Positions 52,101-61,200 of a DNA stretch of 64,000 nt are shown here, piece by piece. Below the pieces are notes generated by a model. The model was not told where the DNA came from, did no database searches, and was given only the letters and a program-made list of their open reading frames with translations. The position numbers and the translations under genes are program-made. Within the stretch, counting starts at the first letter, position 1. Each line of letters begins with the position of its first letter. This DNA is from Strix aluco (lineage: Eukaryota > Chordata > Aves > Strigiformes > Strigidae), in assembly GCF_031877795.1 (NCBI RefSeq), contig NC_133934.1:103914610-103978609 (forward strand), read 5' to 3'.

Positions 52101-54317
52101 TGGCCTTCTGCCAAGTGAGAAACATTGCTGTAGTAAGCAACAGCCATGGCAGTGTTTCTCGTTACACAGGCTTCTGGATGCCAGGAACAACCCGAGAGGA
52201 ACATGATCTGAGGGAAGGTACCCTCAGTGCTACATTATACTGCTAGCTCTAGCTGATGCTGAGAAGGAAAAGATGTTTAACAAAGATATGAAGTTCTCTT
52301 CTTAAGAACACTTTGGTGTGTCCTTTTGGAGGAAAGGGAGTATAGATCAGCCCAACATCAGTAAAAAGATCTTGGTCAAGGTGTTGAGACATGCCAACAA
52401 GATAGTAAACACTTCCTCTGCTTTTCCTTTATTTGTGGTTACCTTTCAGTCTTCTTCAGCTACTGCAGCCCCACCTATCAGCAAGCACTGTAGTGTTTCA
52501 GGTGCAGAGGAAAAACAGCATAATTAGTAGTTCTGGAAAAGGGATAGTATAAGATGTCTATCCTGCATCCCCTTTATTATGGGGGTGTGGTGGATTGGGT
52601 AGCTCATCTCTTTCTGCAGAAATAGTTCTTGTAGTGGAAGTTAGTTGTAGGAGGTAAAGCCCAAAGAGACAAAAGGCAAGCAAGGATAAACTGGTAAGAA
52701 CAGTAGCACTGAATACCAGAACAATGTCCTGTTCCCCCATCCCTCTCTGTATGCATAAAAAGTCACATAGCATGAAAACTTCCAACAGCTTGGCAGCCCT
52801 CTGCAACTACTTTTAATGTGCAACTCGCAGCAGAGAATATCTTTCCAATGAATTTTTATAGGACAGGCACGTTGCCATTAAGCATACAAGAAATTAACTC
52901 GAAACCAAAGAATGACAAAGGTCTAATAACAAAGCAAGATGAATACCTTGACATTTTTCAAGTGTATCTGTAGCATTTATTTGATAAAGTATATAGGGCT
53001 AACAAATTACCATCCAGAGTACTTCTGCTGTTGTCTCCTTAGCTATTGTCTTGCTACAATGCATCTTCATTATGCTTTCAACCCTTAACTGCTATGTTGC
53101 TGCCATCTTGAGAAAGAGGAGGAGGAGAATCCCATGGCAAAAGATCTTTCAAGTAGCAGGCAATTCACCACAGAAAAAGCCACTTTGAAACTGCTAATGC
53201 AGTCTTTTTGTAACCAGTCTCCCTTGAGGAAATCAGCAGTGCTTGCAATTTATTCCAAGAACTGACCCCAGATGAGGACTTAAAGTATTTTTTTTCTGTG
53301 TATATATATACACAAATATGCACGTGTTTTAATGTAAACTAACAACAAATAATTTAATATTAGACAAATATTTCAGACCTAGGTATCTGCCACAGGTTAA
53401 ATCTCTTCTAGGGCTTCACTCCAGAATTTTCCAGAGCAAATTGCATAGTGCAAATGCAGTAGGCTTAACCAGCATGTCCCACCAGTACTTGAATTACAAT
53501 GCACATGAGTAGAAGCTACTGTTTTATAAAAGCTAAATCCCTGTGGTCATCTTTCCTGTCCCTGGCTGTAACAGCCACCTCCCACTTTCAAGTACTACTG
53601 TGTGAAGTGTGTGGTGCTAGGCACAATTATATCCACACTGTACTCTTTTTGTTTTGTAAACAGCAAGTAAAGTTTATCTACTTGAGGTGAAAGTTGCAGC
53701 TTACTGTGCTGCTTCATATATATATATATATATATATGTATAAACACCCCTCGTGAGCTGTTAGGATTTTCAACAATAGCAACACTTCACATAACAAAAG
53801 TAGTCTCTGTAGGATACTATACTGACATGTAGCATACAATCTGAGTAACAGTCCTACACATAGGCAGGTCACAGTCTTCCTGCAAAAGTACCTCTTTGTA
53901 GCCAGTGTTTTATGTGAGGCATTTGTGACTGCTTGGGTTAATCTTTTCCTGGATGGACACTAAGCATCTGAACAGGTAACTATCATACTGTCTTCTTTCC
54001 AGGAGCTAGGACCTGCTCAGGCAGCTTTGTCTCCCACCTCTGTTGGTTCATCTTCAGAGAAGCATTAGGTACAGTTGCTACAACAAATGTTAGTCTAGGT
54101 AAGAACACAGAATCACAGAAAATGCCTACAATTCTCCAAAGTGCAAGACTGTGTCCAGTCAGTACTGTTCATAACACCTGTCACAAAGACTGATACAGGG
54201 ACATCAACAGTATGACTGCTGTAAGCAGAGCAGTTAACAGAAAAGGGTCCCTCTGTAACAGCTACTTTTCTTCTAAACTTGGAATAAAGACAGAGACAGA
54301 AAATAAACTAAAGAACT
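46166..54317. other. Intergenic stretch downstream of MBIP, no gene recognised
   Basis: No exon with homology was found up to the MBIP poly(A) region. The 159-codon plus frame at 50801-51280 is AT-influenced, lacks family features and has no partner exons. The start of the sequence at 50519 (TGAGGGCTGTTCAAAAG) resembles a mariner-type terminal repeat, but no matching opposite end was found. Confidence 0.6.
53716..53737 (+). repeat. (AT)11 microsatellite
   Basis: An exact AT dinucleotide run, about 600 bp downstream of the distal MBIP poly(A) signal. Likely polymorphic. Confidence 0.92.
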
Positions 54318-54335
54318 GGTACAAATAGAAAATGG

Positions 54336-54341
54336 TTTATT
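54336..54341 (-). terminator. MBIP: Distal MBIP poly(A) signal AATAAA
   Basis: A canonical hexamer follows a U-rich stretch on the minus strand. Beyond it comes a U/GU-rich run reading TTTTCTGTCTCTGTCTTT, a good downstream element. This is the better supported of the two ends. Confidence 0.55.
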
Positions 54342-54755
54342 TAAAAAAAACAAAACCAAATCACACTTCAATGTGTGGCCAAAGGTCTGACTTTAAACTA
54401 TGTACCCAGCATTCATGCTTCAGAAGTCATGTAAGCATGTATATGGAAGGAAGGGAAGCTGCTGCCTGCTGACATGCTCCTCAAAACCTCCCCTGGAGTA
54501 GTCTTTAGAACATATTAAGTTTGTTAGCAGGGTATGAAGTCTGAATTCCTACAGGACACTGAGGAAGTAAAGAACAGTTGTCTATTTACACATATAGGAC
54601 TTCCATAACCATCTTTCAAACAGAAATGCAATTTGTTGCATTTCTAACAGCTGCAAAAACAGTGACAAATATGGAAAAAAATACAGGTAAGCATGCACAC
54701 TGCAAGGTTTTTTTGTAATTTTTTTTCCTAAGACAGTTTACTTATGAGGAAGTAC

Positions 54756-54761
54756 TTTATT
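54756..54761 (-). terminator. MBIP: Proximal MBIP poly(A) signal AATAAA
   Basis: A canonical hexamer on the minus strand (TTTATT on plus) lies about 400 nt after the stop codon. Further downstream on the transcript a GCAGTGTGCATGC segment could act as the GU-rich downstream element. Confidence 0.5.
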
Positions 54762-55161
54762 TTATCTATGCAAACTACTTACATGAAAAGTATTCAAAAG
54801 ATAGCCCTTCTGAATACTCAATCATCACGAATTACATGTGAAATGTAGCTTTTGTATGCAGGTTAAAACATTCCACATACGAACATTGCTGCAATCCTCC
54901 TTTATAACAGAAGGGAATGGATTATTAGAATGCTATTCCTAAAACATTCTTCATTTTAAAGTAACTATTTCATTAATAGGACTGTTTTTATATGAGTTCT
55001 TCTAAAAGAAAGTTTTCAAGATCATTCAAAAGGAGTTTATAGTCATGCTTTGCTTTCATTGCTAAATTCATCCCCGATGAACACTAGTCAGGTCTATGGT
55101 TTAGGTATGTGTAAAGCATGATGAGAATTCTCAAAAGACTGAAAAGACTTTTTTTCTTTTT

Positions 55162-55272
55162 TTATCGAAGAAACCGCTCAGCCTCCTTGGACTTGCTTTC
55201 TCTTGTTTTCCTCAGTAATGCCTGTTTTATAGCATTGATCTTTTCATCAAGTTCAGCCAATGAATAGTTCTG
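55162..55272 (-). CDS. MBIP: MBIP last coding exon (probably exon 9) with stop codon
   Basis: The exon encodes QNYSLAELDEKINAIKQALL and then RKTRESKSKEAERFLR, ending at TAA (55164-55162). The acceptor region reads TTTTAGCAG|AAC, a tandem NAGNAG. Use of the first AG includes the Gln codon (start 55272) and use of the second omits it (start 55269). I chose the first because mammalian MBIP has Gln here. The C-terminal tail after RKTRE differs from the human one in sequence but is similar in length. Confidence 0.95.
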   Translation of the reverse strand, partial: QNYSLAELDEKINAIKQALLRKTRESKSKEAERFLR

Positions 55273-58200
55273 CTAAAAGAACAAAATAAAAACCACAATC
55301 ATTTACATCTTGTAATGGAGGTGGCCTAGCACTTGATACTTGAGGTCACTGCATATTGCACTAAATGATAGAAATACTTTTGCAGAATTGTCTGAATATA
55401 GTCTACGGCTATTTAAACTTGAAAGAAAAAGAATGTAAACTTAGAAGAAACTGACAGTCCTAATCACGGATCAATATATCCATGCTATTCCCATTAGATG
55501 CTTGTTTAACCTGTTCATAAAAAACCAAAAATCCTTTGATGTTAAAACACTGGATGAGACTATCTAGATCAATCTCCTCTGTGCCCACTTAACCTGACAA
55601 TTTTGTTGTTTTCTTCTTTCACAAAGAACTGGTCATGATCCATTTTATAAAAATATTTCAGCCTATGGAGGATTTTTTTTCTCATGTTAACAAGCCTACT
55701 TCCTTAAGTGTCAGATGGCCCTCATCCTATTCTAAGCATTCTCCCCAGTCTGTCTGTCTCCAAGCACGATGGCTAGTAGCAGACAGAGTTCCAGCTAAGG
55801 TCTCGCTTGCACCGAGAAGAAATTCTCTCTTGTGACCTAAGGTACACGGTTAACACATTCCCTTATGTGACAGTGTTGTGAAAATGGCAAATCCTACTGA
55901 CTTAGGTTAATATCTGCTACAATGTCAGGTCTTTCTGCAACACTTTTGCCAAGTCAGCCATTTCTGCTTTCATTGTCTCTTCATAAACCAATAAAGCAAA
56001 TCAAGTTTAAAAATCAACAAAAAACGCCAAGCCACAAAACAAAACCAGACAACATTACCAGAAGGCTGATCAGAATTCACAAATTGCTTGTTACCCCCTG
56101 CTTGATTAACATCATTACAGATTTATTTTATTCTATCATCCTTCTAACTGGTGAAAACACTAGCTAACCTGCCCTAGTACAGACTCTTAGAAGACTCATT
56201 TCATTGTGACACCCATTAACTTTGTCTCCTTCCCTTTCTTTCTTTCTCAGCAAGCTATTCAATACTGATGCAGCTGTTTCTGAGAAGTTAGCTATTTGCT
56301 TGGTAGAACTTCTGATTACTTTTCACTCAGAACATCCTAAACTTAAGGTAAACAAAAGTTAACAGCACTTACATGGGGAGGTTGAACCTTTCTCCTCTTG
56401 CCAGAACAGCTCTAAAGAAAAGACATAATCAAAACTGACTTAATGTTGCACTGATAGAGGACCACAAGTAATTCTGTAACAATGCTGACAAGAGTCTTTC
56501 AAGTACAGAAAGAACACTGACTGCCATTCCATGCATTAAAGAAATCTTTTTTATAATTAAGTACTTTGGATCATGAGAAATACTACTGGAGAGCAGTCAG
56601 AAGCTGTTGAAGCTTCTCCGCACTTGGCAGCCAACAACTATCAACTTAACTGAAGCTTCCTTCAGACAAAACCAAGATCAATATCCAGCTTTTGAAACTG
56701 TCAATATTTTTCTCCCTGAAATTTTCCTGTATTCACACCAATATTTATGTAAAACTTCAGACAAAAAAATTGCTAGTTACTGCACAACACTTCTGTTGCA
56801 ACCATCACAAATTTTTCCTGGATCCCCATTCTAGACAAGAACCTAAAGCACTTTCAATGGAAGTTTCAGCTTATGAAAGTGTGTTTTAACTTCTGGCATT
56901 CAACAGCTTGAAGGAATAGCCTCACAAATAAAGGACTTTATTGGTCTCCAATACAAACAAAAAAATTAAACAAAAATTTATAATATTGCTATTGATTTTT
57001 AATTGCTGACTCTTCTTTGGCTGGTCTGAAGGGACAATATATAAATTCAAGTATAATCAACAGTAAAAGAGACATTCTTACTGTTAGGTGGGGAAAGAAG
57101 AGCAAGATAACAGACAAGAAATTTCTACAGCCAAGCAGAGCCTGATGGAGTAACAACCAATGTTCTTTATCCTAATCTCCTTTGGTGAATGAAGGATAAA
57201 GTTCACAATTCAGAAGGAGACAGACCTCTGCTTGAAGACTAGCAACAAAGAAACCAATGTCATAGAATCACAGGAAACTATTTTTAAAGGGTTTACTCTC
57301 TCATCCTATTGGAAGTTATTTCACATAACTGATCTTTAGTAATTAGATCACGTACAGAAACCCAAAGGATTTCAGCTGATTTAAGCCATTAATGATTTGT
57401 ATCAAGATCAAAACTTAGTCAATTTTCTTGTCATAAGAAACACTTCAGATTTTAAGGGGGGGGGGGGGAGAGAAATCCAACCTCTATAATACATTTCTAA
57501 CAAATTAGTTAAGCTCAGGTGGCTGCAATTTTTTTCCCACCAACAAATGCTATTTTCTTTCAAATGAGAAATTAGGTAGAAATATGAACTTACATAGATG
57601 GCCCACATGAAATACAATCATTACACCAAGCCAGAGTGTCTGCCCTCTGACTCCTTAGGTTTTTGTCTGTACATAAAGATTTAAGCACAAAAGTCCTGAA
57701 TGTGTTTAGGTATGCTAAAAGAAGTTGAGAGAATTTCTTACTACAGATTGAAAATATTCAGGAGACAGTCCTTCCAGCTCAAGGATTTTATCTTCAAGCT
57801 TCTTAATTCTCTGATAAATGTCTCTTGGTACAGGACCACCTAAATACACCGGTACAAAGAAATCAGGAAAAGTGCTTGAATAACTTTTTAAACTAAAGAT
57901 TGAAAGTTTTACAGGTAAATTCTTTGAGTCCAGCTATCAACCAGTAGCTGAAACAAAATGAGCAGATGGGATAATAAAACGGAAGGGTAATTAATACCCT
58001 GAATCATAAGCCAATACAGTCAGTGAAGGCAATAGACAACTTTATGCAGGTGGTCAAAATATGTCTGACAAAGTCTCTGGAACAACTAATGATCACTCGT
58101 ACAATACACTGGTCACACATCAAACATTACCACTTCAAAACTGACAGCAGCATCAGGAGGGAGCAGATGGTATGGCAGACCACACATGAATTCAGCATTA

Positions 58201-61200
58201 ATGTCTAAGACTGTTCTGAAGGAAATCTATCTCCACTGAGATGTTAGAGGACAGGTGTATGTTGTGCTTGACAAAGAACAATGTTTGCCTGACCATAGAT
58301 GGGAGAAGCAGGGGTGGGGAACACATATGTGGAATGATATAACAGATCTTTGGAAAAAAAAGAACCAACCAAACTCCCCTCCCCAAACCCAAACAAAAAA
58401 ACCCAACAAAACACACACACACCACAAAAGCAACAGCAACAAAAAAAACCCACCTCAACCCATTTTCTGTTTGCAGCTACACTACAGCAGCTTGGGCTTG
58501 TTTCCCCACGTAAGAACTAATCTGATCAAAAGATCAGCCTTAGCAAGCATCTTATTTTTGCTACGTAGTATTCTATAAACTGAAATCACTGTGTATCACA
58601 ACTAACTATCTATCACAACTAGCTATCCCAATTAAAATGACAGTCTGGTTCTTAACAGTAGTGACAACTGAAGCCTTAGCAATCTTTTACTTCTTCTCTT
58701 GCCACCCATGTCCCTTTATTTCTAGGTCAGTTAGGTAAGACAATTCTATTCCACAAACTACTGAAATAAGGACTAATGCGGTTTTTTTGCAATTCATCTA
58801 TTTCCTCACTTCAGACAGACAATTTTGCAGGTAGCTTCCCTCCTTCAGTTCTGCTCTCTACTCATCACTCAGCAGCTACTAATTAAATCAGCTAACCTCT
58901 CACTCTTCTTAATATTGCTGTCTCTTAATGTAAAGGGAAAAGAGCAGTGCTAGCACTAGAAGAAGCTGTTCTGAAAAACAGCAGGTGAGTCAAGAACAAC
59001 TGTTTCAGTCATCAGAAATAAAAACTGGCAAGCAGGTAGCTGAGGCAGGTTACCTACTCAGATGAATACTTTTGCACAGCTGCTGGGGTAAGTAACAAAC
59101 GATCTTGAAACCTTCCCCATGAATGCTGATTTGGACAGGAGTTGAGCTGGAATTGCACACTTACATTCTCTTCCCCTATACTGTAGTTTAGCTAACCTGT
59201 TCCCTCAAACAAAATTATGTCACCTATTATAGGCACAACCTGGAAGCAAGGGCCCCTCCTTACGGGCCAATTATTATCCCTCATACGCATAATCTCCAAG
59301 GCTACTACCCATTGTAACCTTAATGCTGGTCAGCCACTTGCAAATTCTATTTCCATACACAAAAACCACCTTAACTTTTGAGACAACTATACAGTTAAGT
59401 GTCAAGCTCTGACTGCTGCCTCAACAGCATCTAGGAGTATTCTACTCTCCTTGCTGCCAGAGGACTTTGATCCAGTATGCATTCACAGGAATCTAGGCTT
59501 CTGTTCTGTTTTTAAACATTTTTCAAGAAAAAATACAGATTCCTCCTTGATAAGTGTCTCATTGATTTATATTCTAGAAAACTGGGGCAGGGGTGAGGAA
59601 AGCAACTACTTAAAAAAAGTCAGTAGCCTGGTGGCTATGGCATTTATTTTAGTGAAAGGTGTGGACTCATGTTTGCACGGCTAAAGGGAAGTAGGAACAA
59701 TGAGCTTCCCAAAGCTTCTCATCTAACTGTATTTCAAGAATCATCCACCTTTAGGAAAAGGGGTCAAGGCAGGACTCCACTGGCTATGGAGAATCCCTAC
59801 CTCCAAATATTCGAGACTGTTTTAAACCCCATTCTGAAGTGTCTCTCTCTTGTTTCCACCACGACAAGTGTACATTTACTAACTCAGCATCTTAATTTGG
59901 AGATAAATCTGAGTTCCATTTTGGGCATAAGAACCTAAGCATTAAGACTGTGGTACTTAGGGTGACTAAACCCTTCGGTGGATCTATCCACTGTTTTTAC
60001 AGTCACAGTTTTTATAGACTTGCCCAGTTTTACTACAGTAATGATAACTGGCACACCGATGTCAAAATTGAAACATGATACGAACCTGTTTGTAACCGTA
60101 AGTGTGCTTCAATGTTTTGCAATCTCTCCTCAACAGCTTGGTTTCCACAATCATGAATGGGTACACTGGCTTTGTGACTGGACCCATGTGCTGCTTCAGA
60201 CCTAGTCTGAGGACCGTATGTATTTACTACCCTAGAAACTAGGTAGAGAGAACACAAATTTAACATATACGCACATGAAACACAAAGTACATCTAACTAA
60301 AGCAATCAAAATATTAAAATATGAAAACCTGTGTTAAATCAATTTCACAACAGTCTCTCATGTGAAGGGTCCCACATATATTAAGATCAAAGGTTCAAAA
60401 GTATTTTCCTATTTTTGCACGAGTAACTAAACTAAACAAAAACCTAGGACTTTACATATGCAAAGTAAAAGAATTACTCATACATTCATGTAGAATGGCA
60501 GTATCAAGAATTTGTCATCAGCTGCTGATAAATAGCAGAAAACCCGGTATCTATGTCAGCAGTTGCACATGCGAGCTGTTGTGAATGCAAAGAAGAGGCC
60601 AGACCTAATATTACCGGAAGCATCATAAATACATGAAGATGAGGGGAGGTAAACAACTAGAACTGCTACAAATCTCAGCAAGGAAGTTCTCTTCTAATTT
60701 TTGTTATTCGGGTAACAGCTTTAATGACTCTTCAGCTGCTTCTGGGTCTATCTTTTCCCCCTGCTGAACCGTGTCTTCATCAAAAGATTTTGGTCACTTC
60801 TCTTTAAATCACAGTCATTTCTCAAGTCCATCCCGACAGGACTACCGTAGTGTACTGCAGACTTAAAGACTACACTGGCAACTCCAGACACTGAAGCACA
60901 CACCTTCTTATCAGTACTTCACAAAGGCCACGTTACATTCTTGCTTCAGTTTATGCTGGTTTTATTTCTAATTCCTTTCTAAGTGTTATTCATGTTTCAG
61001 TCATGAATTGTTCAGGTTTTAGCTACTTGAAGGGCAAACTCTTCTTTTTTCCTGTAATATGCTACCATCCAAACTACAAACTAGCACTTAGTTTAAAAAA
61101 GTGACTATTGAAAGGAGTTCTTAGAGAAAGATTCTAAACACAGACTCACTTTCCATCTCCCTCTTAGCTCACCAGATCTTTTAATGCTTATATACCTATC

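Larger units (their letters stand above)
54318..55161 (-). other. MBIP: MBIP 3' untranslated region (extent inferred)
   Basis: The sequence after the MBIP stop on the minus strand is AT-rich and shows no coding frame. Two AATAAA hexamers lie in it, and the distal one sets the left border used here, with cleavage assumed 10-25 nt beyond it. If the proximal signal is used, the UTR is about 420 nt, otherwise about 850 nt. The exact end is not visible from sequence alone. Confidence 0.6.

Noticed and set aside
57259..57285. CR1 3' end suggested by TCATAGAATCACAGGAAACT
   Set aside because: The typical continuation (a GGTTTGGGTTGGAAGG-type string) is absent, so the short match is not enough.
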